DNA of 11,100 nucleotides from the NCBI GenBank assembly GCA_938048505.1, contig CALIUX010000225.1, positions 1-11,100 of the forward strand, written 5' to 3'. The notes under the pieces are model-generated. The model saw only the letters and a program-made list of their open reading frames with translations, searched no databases and had not been told where the DNA came from. The DNA is from an uncultured Pseudomonadales bacterium (lineage in GTDB: Bacteria; Pseudomonadota; Gammaproteobacteria; Pseudomonadales; Cellvibrionaceae). A program made the translations under genes and the position numbers. Shown here piece by piece: positions 5,493 through 11,100 of this stretch (the stretch's first letter is position 1; the number at the start of each line of letters is the position of its first letter).

Positions 5493-6635
5493 TTAAAAGC
5501 GACGCATACGATTCGAGTCATCTTCTTCTATCGATAACTCATCAACAGCATTGGTTAAATACTCCGCATCGGTTTCAGATCCAAGCTTAATCAATAAACG
5601 CAGATCATTCGCTGAATCAGCATTCGCCAATGCATCTTCATACGTAATTTCACCAGCATCATATAAATCATACAGTGCCTGATCAAATGTCTGCATACCC
5701 ACTTCTGTTGATTTTTTCATGAGTGGTTTAAGCTCATGCACTTCACCTTTGCGGATAATATCGGAAGCCAGAGGCGTATTGAGCAATATTTCTAAACACG
5801 CGCGACGACCACTACCATCCGGTGTAGGAATCAGCTGTTGTGCAATAATCGCCTTCAAGTTAAGGGATAAATCCATCCATAACTGACCATGGCGATCAGC
5901 AGGGAAAAAGTGAATGATGCGATCTAGTGCTTGGTTAGCATTGTTAGCATGCAAGGTACACAAACAAAGATGGCCTGTCTCGGCAAAGGCGATGGCATTA
6001 TCCATCGTCTCACGGGAGCGCACCTCACCGATCAGAATGACATCAGGCGCTTGACGCAGAGTATTTTTAAGTGCAATTTCAAAGGATTCTGTATCTATAC
6101 CCACTTCACGTTGGGTAATAACACAACCTTGATGTTGGTGAACAAACTCAATCGGATCCTCAATCGAAATGATATGCCCTTTTGAATTCGCATTACGGTG
6201 CCCAATCATTGCCGCCAAAGAAGTCGATTTACCTGTACCGGTTGCCCCCACAAAGATAATCAAGCCACGCTTGGTCATGGCAAGCTCTTTGGTGACTTCA
6301 GGCAGGCCTAAATCATCTATTTTAGGGATCTTAGTCTCAATACGTCTTAACACCATACCCGCAAGGTTTCGCTGATAAAAAGCCGATACACGGAATCGCC
6401 CAACACCTCTAGCACTAATTGCAAAATTGAGCTCTTTAGTGGAAACAAACTCCTCGCGCTGTTTTTCGTTCATGGTGCTTAAGACCGTTTCACGCGATTT
6501 TTCAGGCGAAAGCGGTGTTGTCGAGACAGGCATGATCTTGCCGTGTACTTTCATCGAAGGCGGTACACCTGCGGTGATAAACAAGTCTGAAGCTCCTTTT
6601 TCAACCATTAAGCGAAGTAGTTTGTCGATATCCAT
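5493..6635 (-). CDS. pilU: PilU, accessory type IV pilus retraction ATPase
   Basis: A 380-residue secretion-superfamily ATPase that assists PilT in depolymerising type IV pili, at the cytoplasmic base of the pilus machine. Visible motifs are Walker A GATGTGKST (130-138), the Asp box SIEDPIEF (157-164), Walker B DVILIGEVR (198-206, catalytic-type E204) and the His box GHLCLCTLH (221-229). It differs from PilT by lacking the C-terminal AIRNLIRE segment and by a longer tail that ends in an acidic run (IEEDD, 369-373) and RMRRF. This is the PilU pattern, and the length is close to the 382 residues in Pseudomonas. A Shine-Dalgarno sequence AGAAGG lies 10 bases before the ATG. It follows pilT by 130 bases, with a hairpin between, and is followed by a strong terminator. 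In other species PilU needs PilT to work. Confidence 0.96.
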   Translation of the reverse strand: MDIDKLLRLMVEKGASDLFITAGVPPSMKVHGKIMPVSTTPLSPEKSRETVLSTMNEKQREEFVSTKELNFAISARGVGRFRVSAFYQRNLAGMVLRRIETKIPKIDDLGLPEVTKELAMTKRGLIIFVGATGTGKSTSLAAMIGHRNANSKGHIISIEDPIEFVHQHQGCVITQREVGIDTESFEIALKNTLRQAPDVILIGEVRSRETMDNAIAFAETGHLCLCTLHANNANQALDRIIHFFPADRHGQLWMDLSLNLKAIIAQQLIPTPDGSGRRACLEILLNTPLASDIIRKGEVHELKPLMKKSTEVGMQTFDQALYDLYDAGEITYEDALANADSANDLRLLIKLGSETDAEYLTNAVDELSIEEDDSNRMRRF

Positions 6636-6672
6636 TTTGCTTTAACCTTCTTTTGGCTTTCTTTTGTTTTTC

Positions 6673-6701
6673 GAAAATGGCTGCTCTAGTTAAGCAGCCA
6701 T
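6673..6701 (-). terminator. Hairpin with short T-run between pilT and pilU, possible attenuator
   Basis: A perfect 9-base stem, ATGGCTGCT (6677-6685) with AGCAGCCAT (6693-6701), encloses a 7-base loop. On the minus strand the stem is followed directly by TTTC, a tract of only about four T including the last stem base. This would make a weak terminator, allowing part of the pilT transcripts to continue into pilU. An RNA-stability role for the pilT message is an alternative. Confidence 0.45.
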
Positions 6702-6765
6702 CAAGCTAGGGCCTTTGGCTAGAATCTTACCGTTACACGATGTCACAGACCGAATACTGCATAAA

Positions 6766-7800
6766 CTAAAAGTTTTCGGGTGATTTCGCTTTTTCACGCG
6801 CCACATCGCGTGCTATCACACGACGCTCCACCAAATCAGCCAAGCACTGATCCATTGTCTGCATACCCAGAGAGGAGCCCGTTTGAATAGCAGAATACAT
6901 CTGCGCCACTTTATCTTCGCGAATTAAGTTACGAATCGCTGGGGTACCACGCATAATCTCATGCGCTGCCACACGACCACCCCCAACGCGCTTCAATAAA
7001 GTTTGTGATACCACAGCCTGTAATGATTCTGACAGCATGGAACGCACCATCGCCTTCTCATTAGCGGGGAAAACATCTACAACCCGGTCAATCGTTTTTG
7101 CAGCAGAGGTGGTGTGGAGCGTACCAAATACTAAGTGACCCGTTTCCGCAGCGGTTAAAGCTAAACGAATCGTCTCTAGGTCACGCATCTCACCCACCAG
7201 GATAATATCCGGATCTTCACGCAGCGCAGAACGCAAAGCCTCAGAAAAGCCCAGTGTATCGCGGTGAACCTCTCGTTGGTTTACAAGACACTTTTTAGAC
7301 TCATGCACAAATTCGATAGGGTCTTCGATGGTTAGGATGTGCTCATACTTGTTGTCATTGATGTAATCCATCATGGCAGCAAGCGTTGTTGATTTACCTG
7401 ACCCTGTTGGGCCTGTCACCAATACCAGCCCTCTAGGAACAGCGCAAATATCGCGAAATACCTGCCCCATACCCAGTTCTTCCATGGTTAATACTTTGGA
7501 AGGAATAGTACGAAAGACCGCACCTGCGCCCCTGTTATGGTTAAATGCATTAACCCTGAAACGAGCAACACCAGGCACTTCAAACGAAAAGTCTGTTTCA
7601 AGAAACTCTTCAAAATCCTTACGTTGTTTATCGTTCATGATTTCATAGATCAAACCATGCACTTGTTTATGGTCCATTGGCGGTAGATTAATACGGCGCA
7701 CATCACCATCCACACGAATCATTGGCGGTAGACCTGCAGATAAGTGCAAATCAGACGCACCCTGCTTGGCAGAAAATGCCAACAGTTCGGTAATATCCAT
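6766..7800 (-). CDS. pilT: PilT, type IV pilus retraction ATPase
   Basis: Hexameric motor ATPase that retracts type IV pili and drives twitching motility and DNA uptake. Numbered from ATG 7800 the protein has 344 residues, the same as in Pseudomonas. Motifs are Walker A GPTGSGKST (130-138, K136), Asp box TIEDPIEF (157-164, E163), Walker B IILVGEM with E204, His box with H222 and H229, and AIRNLIRE (288-295), the C-terminal motif needed for retraction. These catalytic positions coincide with the Pseudomonas numbering. A TTG one codon upstream would also open the frame, but AAGGG (complement of 7808-7812) sits 7 bases before the ATG, so the ATG is preferred. It is first in a pilT-pilU unit and divergent from yggS, as in Pseudomonas. 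Sequence identity looks very high along the whole length. Confidence 0.98.
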   Translation of the reverse strand: MDITELLAFSAKQGASDLHLSAGLPPMIRVDGDVRRINLPPMDHKQVHGLIYEIMNDKQRKDFEEFLETDFSFEVPGVARFRVNAFNHNRGAGAVFRTIPSKVLTMEELGMGQVFRDICAVPRGLVLVTGPTGSGKSTTLAAMMDYINDNKYEHILTIEDPIEFVHESKKCLVNQREVHRDTLGFSEALRSALREDPDIILVGEMRDLETIRLALTAAETGHLVFGTLHTTSAAKTIDRVVDVFPANEKAMVRSMLSESLQAVVSQTLLKRVGGGRVAAHEIMRGTPAIRNLIREDKVAQMYSAIQTGSSLGMQTMDQCLADLVERRVIARDVAREKAKSPENF

Positions 7801-8132
7801 CAAAAAACCCTTAATTTCTGATGCCTTTTAGGTAGGCATATAAAAATGTAGTTTACATAAACACCATGTAATCGACTATGCAATACACAATAAGCAGTGC
7901 TTCAACGAACACGTTACATGTATGCACGTCAAGTTAGTATCTACTTACTTCAACTGTTTGCCTTAGCAGATACAATCCAAGATATTGCAGTACGTCCAGC
8001 AAGAAATAGCTGTTAAACTCGCCAGCTATAGGTTCCTACCTTCGTTTTACTTAAAACGATTTTCACTTAAAACTCTATCGATTTCAAAGCGTTAGAGTGT
8101 AACCCACTCACAGGTTGCTAAACAGTTAGTAT
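7801..8132. other. Divergent intergenic region between pilT and yggS
   Basis: This 332-base AT-rich region should hold promoters for pilT and yggS. It has a 6-base stem ATGCCT/AGGCAT (7821-7839) just before the pilT ribosome site. TTACAT-type words occur at 7853-7858, 7866-7871 (inverted) and 7913-7918. ACTTAAAAC is repeated at 8049-8057 and 8065-8073, and a 7-base stem TCGTTTT/AAAACGA (8042-8059) is followed by four T. For yggS a weak promoter candidate is TACAAT (7971-7976) with TTCAAC (7949-7954), or TTGCCT (7958-7963) with GATATT (7981-7986) at 17 bases. No convincing pilT promoter and no gene were seen. Confidence 0.55.
7808..7812 (-). promoter_or_regulatory. Ribosome-binding site that fixes the pilT start
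   Basis: The minus-strand sequence AAGGG is 7 bases upstream of ATG 7798-7800 and only 4 from the alternative TTG. The spacing supports the 344-residue PilT, which also matches the family N-terminus MDITELLAF. Confidence 0.75.
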
Positions 8133-8789
8133 ATGCCGAACATTTCACACAACCTAACCCAAATCAAAAGGGATATTCACAAAACCACCCAAAGCCATGC
8201 TTTACAGCAGCAGGCCAAGCTCATTGCCGTTTCTAAACGCCAACCGATAGCTTTCATTCTAGAAGCATTTGAAGCTGGGCATCGAGATTTTGGTGAAAAT
8301 TATGCCCAAGAGCTGGAGCAAAAAGCCACTGCACTTGCAGACAAGGCTATTTGCTGGCATTTCATAGGGCCGATTCAATCAAACAAAGCTCGTATTATTG
8401 CTCAGTATAGTCACTGGGTTCATAGTGTAGATCGCCTTAAAGTTGCCCAGCGCTTAAACGATTATCGCTCTGCCGAACAACCCCCGCTCAATGTATGCAT
8501 TCAAGTCAATATTGATCAAGAAGCCAGCAAATCCGGTGCAACAATCGAATCCCTCCCAGCACTAATCAAAGGCATTCGAGCCCTACCCCGCTTAGTACTC
8601 AAGGGGCTGATGGTGATACCACCCAAAGGCCGCTCGACAGAGACTTTTCAACAATTGGCGATACTCGCCAAAGAGCATAGTTTAAAAGAGCTATCAATGG
8701 GGATGTCACAAGATATGGTAGATGCATTAAATGCGGGTAGTACAATGGTGCGCATCGGCACAGCCATTTTTGGCGAAAGGCCAAAGTAA
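8133..8789 (+). CDS. yggS: YggS/PLPBP family pyridoxal phosphate homeostasis protein
   Basis: A 218-residue cytoplasmic PLP-binding protein with the fold of the N-terminal domain of alanine racemase but no known catalytic activity. It buffers PLP and affects amino-acid and B6 balance. The PLP lysine is K35 in LIAVSK (30-35). Further family blocks are FGENYAQE (53-60), WHFIGPIQSNK (75-85), VNIDQEASKSG (125-135), LKGLMVIPP (156-164), LSMGMSQDM (187-195) and GSTMVRIGTAIFGER (202-216), which binds the phosphate. It is somewhat shorter than the E. coli protein (about 234), mostly through a shorter segment around 168-186. The ATG lacks a clear Shine-Dalgarno sequence. It is divergent from pilT and upstream of proC, a classic association, although a lipoprotein gene intervenes here. 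Confidence 0.96.
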   Translation: MPNISHNLTQIKRDIHKTTQSHALQQQAKLIAVSKRQPIAFILEAFEAGHRDFGENYAQELEQKATALADKAICWHFIGPIQSNKARIIAQYSHWVHSVDRLKVAQRLNDYRSAEQPPLNVCIQVNIDQEASKSGATIESLPALIKGIRALPRLVLKGLMVIPPKGRSTETFQQLAILAKEHSLKELSMGMSQDMVDALNAGSTMVRIGTAIFGERPK

Positions 8790-8843
8790 CGTCTTACTCA
8801 ACAATACATAAAAGGCCATGTAACACGCTTTTAAATACACTAT

Positions 8844-8859
8844 TAATTGTAAACAATTA
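8844..8859. repeat. Palindrome upstream of the SYLF lipoprotein gene
   Basis: TAATTGT (8844-8850) and ACAATTA (8853-8859) form a perfect inverted repeat around AA, 48 bases before the lipoprotein start codon. The size and symmetry fit a dimeric regulator site, but AT-rich palindromes are common by chance. No well-spaced -35/-10 pair was found around it. Confidence 0.35.
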
Positions 8860-8895
8860 CTCCTATACGTGTTCACAATACCTAAAAATGATATG

Positions 8896-8902
8896 AAGGG
8901 GA
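8896..8902 (+). promoter_or_regulatory. Strong ribosome-binding site of the SYLF lipoprotein gene
   Basis: AAGGGGA lies 5 bases before ATG 8908. This decides the start in favour of a 195-residue lipoprotein precursor rather than an upstream GTG at 8869 or the ATG at 8893, which have no such site. Confidence 0.85.
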
Positions 8903-8907
8903 ATTTA

Positions 8908-9495
8908 ATGCATATCGCAAAAAAATTAAGCCATTTATTCATGATTGTAAGTTGCTGCTGCATCGGTTTTACCTTAACGGGTTGCGCAGTTCAAGGCACG
9001 ACGACAGCCAGCGAACGCAAAGCTGCTATACAAACCATGCGTAGCGATACGCTAACAAAAATCTTTGCGGCCAACCCAGCCATGCGCCAGAAAGTGTCAT
9101 CTGCGCCTGGGTATGGTGTATTCAGTAATGCCAACGCTACGCTTTTCTTTGTGAGGGCCGGTGGTGGGATTGGTATGATCAAAGACAACAGCAATGGCAA
9201 AGTCACGTATATGCGCATGGCAGAAGCCGGCGTAGGACCGGGGTTTGGATTAAGTGATCATCGTATCTTAATGATTTTCCAAAACGCCGCTGCACTCAAG
9301 CAATTCATGGATTACGGCTGGGTTTTTGGAGCAGATGCCAATGCAGGGGCCAAGCACGGTAAAGACGGCGGCACCATTGGCAAAGAAGTGACAGCAACAG
9401 GTATTGATGTCTATCAACTAACAGAAAAAGGCATTGTGATAAACGCCGCGATCAAAGGCAGTAAATTTTGGCGAGATGCTGCACTGAATAACTAG
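8908..9495 (+). CDS. SYLF/YSC84-domain lipoprotein
   Basis: A 195-residue precursor with a lipoprotein signal peptide: lysines K5-K6, a hydrophobic core 10-22 and the lipobox L23-T24-G25-C26, followed by Ala at +2. The mature protein of about 170 residues would be anchored by lipid and, with no Asp at +2, probably sent to the outer membrane. The mature part resembles the SYLF (YSC84-like) family: APGYGVFSNANATLFFVRAG (66-85), a glycine-rich GGGIGMI (85-91), AEAGVGPGFG (105-114), MIFQNAAALKQFM (122-134) and TGIDVYQLTEKGI (164-176). Eukaryotic SYLF domains bind phosphoinositides; the role of bacterial lipoprotein members is not established. The start is set by AAGGGGA at 5 bases. It lies between yggS and proC on the same strand, an unusual position, and its place suggests no specific function. 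Confidence 0.85.
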   Translation: MHIAKKLSHLFMIVSCCCIGFTLTGCAVQGTTTASERKAAIQTMRSDTLTKIFAANPAMRQKVSSAPGYGVFSNANATLFFVRAGGGIGMIKDNSNGKVTYMRMAEAGVGPGFGLSDHRILMIFQNAAALKQFMDYGWVFGADANAGAKHGKDGGTIGKEVTATGIDVYQLTEKGIVINAAIKGSKFWRDAALNN

Positions 9496-9590
9496 CTTCA
9501 CCACAACAACAAACCAGACAGCACACAGTCACACTAAAAAGGTAACGCCCCAAAAATAGTATTAACATGGCGGCGCGCCCTTTAGTCGAT

Positions 9591-9599
9591 TGTTAGAAT
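9591..9599 (+). promoter_or_regulatory. Possible extended -10 promoter for proC
   Basis: TGTTAGAAT matches an extended -10 element (TGn followed by TAGAAT, five of six to TATAAT). It would place transcription start near 9606, about 50 bases before the proC ATG. No good -35 lies at 17 bases, which an extended -10 can tolerate. It suggests that proC-yggT can be transcribed independently of the lipoprotein gene. Confidence 0.35.
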
Positions 9600-9654
9600 G
9601 AGCCATTTAAGCACTAAAGAACCGCTTAGGTACCCCATAGAATAGAGTTGAGTT

Positions 9655-10464
9655 ATGAAAAAAATTGCATTTATTGGCGCGGGCAATATGGCGCAAAGTA
9701 TTATCGGTGGAATGATTGCAGGGGGTACACCTAAGGGGTCAATCTGGGCAACCGCACGCACCACATCAACACGCCAAAAGCTGGCAGAAGTATTTGGCAT
9801 TAATGTCGTAGCAGACAATCATCAAGCCGTACAATCAGCTGACATTATCGTATTATCCGTTAAACCTAATATGATGGCAGATCTATGCCTAGACATTGCT
9901 GCAGATATTCAAGGCAAGCTTGTTATTTCCGTTGCTGCAGGTATTGGCTGCAACGCTTTTGAAAAATGGCTAGGAAATGATACTGCTATTATACGCTGCA
10001 TGCCCAATACACCCTCACTTGTGGGTGAAGGTGCATGTGGTTTATATGCCAATAAAAATGTCAGCGATAACGAAAAAAACGATGCAGTACAAATTATGGC
10101 GTCTACCGGCACAGCACTCTGGGTTGAAGATGAAACGCTCATGCATGCCGTCACAGCAGTCTCTGGCAGTGCCCCAGCTTATTTTTTCTTATTCCTTGAT
10201 GCCATGACAAAGGCAGGTGTGGAGCAAGGGCTTGATGCAGCAACCGCTAAATCACTTGCTATTCAAACAGCTAAAGGCGCTGCAATACTGGCTGAGCAGA
10301 GTGAAGACGACCTAGAAACATTACGCAAGAAAGTCACCTCACCAGGCGGCACAACTGAACAAGCTATTTTGCATTTTCAAACGCGTGATCTCAGCCAAAT
10401 AGTAGGCGAAGCCATGGAAGCCTGCGCCAATCATTCAAAAAAGATGGCCGAAAAATTACAATAG
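9655..10464 (+). CDS. proC: Pyrroline-5-carboxylate reductase
   Basis: Catalyses the last step of proline synthesis, reducing 1-pyrroline-5-carboxylate to proline with NAD(P)H in the cytoplasm. The 269-residue length equals that of the E. coli enzyme. An N-terminal Rossmann fold is shown by IAFIGAGNMAQSIIGG (4-19), followed by ADIIVLSVKPNMM (62-74) and AAGIGCNAFEKWL (94-106). RCMPNTPSLVGEG (114-126) and the C-terminal helical dimerisation domain carry VSGSAPAYFFLFLDAM (169-184) and the family signature TSPGGTTEQAI (228-238). The start gives the expected MKKIAFIG beginning; the Shine-Dalgarno sequence is weak (AGAG at 9644-9647). It lies 159 bases after the SYLF gene and 81 bases before yggT; the yggS-proC-yggT association is widespread in gammaproteobacteria. 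Confidence 0.97.
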   Translation: MKKIAFIGAGNMAQSIIGGMIAGGTPKGSIWATARTTSTRQKLAEVFGINVVADNHQAVQSADIIVLSVKPNMMADLCLDIAADIQGKLVISVAAGIGCNAFEKWLGNDTAIIRCMPNTPSLVGEGACGLYANKNVSDNEKNDAVQIMASTGTALWVEDETLMHAVTAVSGSAPAYFFLFLDAMTKAGVEQGLDAATAKSLAIQTAKGAAILAEQSEDDLETLRKKVTSPGGTTEQAILHFQTRDLSQIVGEAMEACANHSKKMAEKLQ

Positions 10465-10545
10465 CCGTACCCATCAGCTTTTGATCTACCAAACTCACTT
10501 CCTAACATAACTACTAACTATTCACATCATAATGAAAGGCTAATC

Positions 10546-11100
10546 ATGCAAGGTACATTCATACAAATTGCCATTTTTATTATTGATACAGTCGCTATGC
10601 TGTATGTTGGCGCTGTACTGCTACGGTTTTTGCTGCAAATTGCACGGGCCGATTTTTACAACCCCTTGTCCCAAGCCATTGTCAAAATAACCAACCCGCT
10701 TCTGATGCCTTTGCGTAAGATCATCCCCGGTTTGGGCGGTTTGGACTTATCAGCTCTGGTGTTGGCCTTTTTAGCGCAAATTGTCTTTATTTTATTAAAA
10801 ATTGTTACGCTAGGCGGTGGTATTAACTTTTTGGGTGGCGCAGTCTTTTTGTGGGCGCTGCTGGCGATCAGTCACTTGCTGCTGGGAATTTATATGGTCA
10901 GCATGTTCATTGTGGCGATCTCTAGTTTTGTTGCGCCCTATAGTGAAAACCCCGCGCTCAACTTAATGCGTCAACTGATAGAGCCAATCTGCGCGCCTGT
11001 ACGAAAAGTCATTCCGCCTATTGGAGGGTTCGACTTTTCATTTATGGCTGTTGTGATGGTCATTGTCATTTTACAGATGCTCATCAAAGGGCTAGCGCAA
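10546..11100 (+). CDS. yggT: YggT family integral membrane protein (3' end outside window)
   Basis: The frame is open from ATG 10546 to the window end, giving 185 residues with no stop; family members are about 188-197 residues, so only a few codons should be missing. Two repeats of the YGGT domain are visible. Each has a hydrophobic helix pair and the amphipathic signature NPL...ITNPLLMPLRKIIPGLGGLD (39-67), then NPALN...IEPICAPVRKVIPPIGGFD (135-163). About four hydrophobic helices lie near 6-30, 68-90, 97-127 and 164-182. The protein sits in the inner membrane. Its function is poorly known; in E. coli it is linked to osmotic or potassium tolerance. AAGG (10536-10539) is 6 bases before the ATG. 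It follows proC as in many gammaproteobacteria and is probably co-transcribed with it. Confidence 0.93.
   Translation, partial: MQGTFIQIAIFIIDTVAMLYVGAVLLRFLLQIARADFYNPLSQAIVKITNPLLMPLRKIIPGLGGLDLSALVLAFLAQIVFILLKIVTLGGGINFLGGAVFLWALLAISHLLLGIYMVSMFIVAISSFVAPYSENPALNLMRQLIEPICAPVRKVIPPIGGFDFSFMAVVMVIVILQMLIKGLAQ

Noticed and set aside
7801..7803. TTG start giving a 345-residue PilT
   Set aside because: ATG at 7798-7800 has correct spacing from AAGGG and gives 344 residues, with catalytic residues at the known family numbers.
8769..8785. TTTGGC/GCCAAA hairpin at the end of yggS
   Set aside because: Lies within coding sequence for the conserved IFGER end and has no T-run, so not called as a terminator.
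8869..8907. Upstream GTG start of the SYLF protein
   Set aside because: It would add 13 residues before the lipoprotein signal peptide and has no ribosome-binding site; ATG 8908 follows AAGGGGA at 5 bases.
9572..9579. GGCGCGCC palindrome before proC
   Set aside because: A single 8-base GC palindrome with no partner or spacing logic; taken as chance.

Overview
The window reads as chromosomal DNA of a gammaproteobacterium related to Pseudomonas or the Oceanospirillales. The evidence is the protein set and gene order. PilG, PilH and PilI of the Pil-Chp pathway, a TonB3-type TonB, YqgE/AlgH, RuvX, PilT, PilU, YggS, ProC and YggT are all present and close to the Pseudomonas/E. coli family patterns. 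Base composition looks lower in GC than Pseudomonas (mid-40s by eye, not computed). No tRNA, rRNA, CRISPR, insertion sequence, phage gene or attachment site was seen.

Layout. (1) 1-1848, minus strand: the start of the type IV pilus chemosensory (Chp) operon, read right to left as pilG, pilH, pilI and the first 32 codons of pilJ. pilH and pilI overlap by ATGA. pilG and pilH are separated by an unusual 352-base gap holding a 13-base tandem repeat and two inverted repeats. (2) 1849-2171: divergent intergenic region. (3) 2172-5366, plus strand: gshB, a tonB3-like gene, yqgE and ruvX. A strong hairpin follows gshB. (4) 5367-7800, minus strand: the retraction ATPases pilT and then pilU, with a clear intrinsic terminator after pilU and a weaker hairpin between the two. 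(5) 7801-8132: divergent intergenic region. (6) 8133-11100, plus strand: yggS (PLP homeostasis), a SYLF/YSC84-domain lipoprotein, proC (proline synthesis) and yggT (two-domain membrane protein, running off the window end).

How it fits together. Two pieces of twitching machinery flank a housekeeping block. The Chp system (PilG, PilH, PilI, PilJ) transmits surface and mechanical signals to the pilus motors, and PilT/PilU power pilus retraction. The TonB3-type protein between them belongs to a subfamily linked to pilus assembly and twitching in Pseudomonas aeruginosa. In that species the pilTU-yggS-proC-yggT block and the ruvX-yqgE-tonB3-gshB-chp block are close but separated by several genes, including pyrimidine genes. 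Here they are directly joined.

On novelty: most genes belong to well-known families and I see no convincing undescribed multi-gene system. The points most worth a second look are the long structured pilG-pilH gap, the SYLF lipoprotein gene set inside the usual yggS-proC-yggT cluster, the possible attenuator between pilT and pilU, and the unusual translation-start contexts of tonB3, ruvX and yggS.
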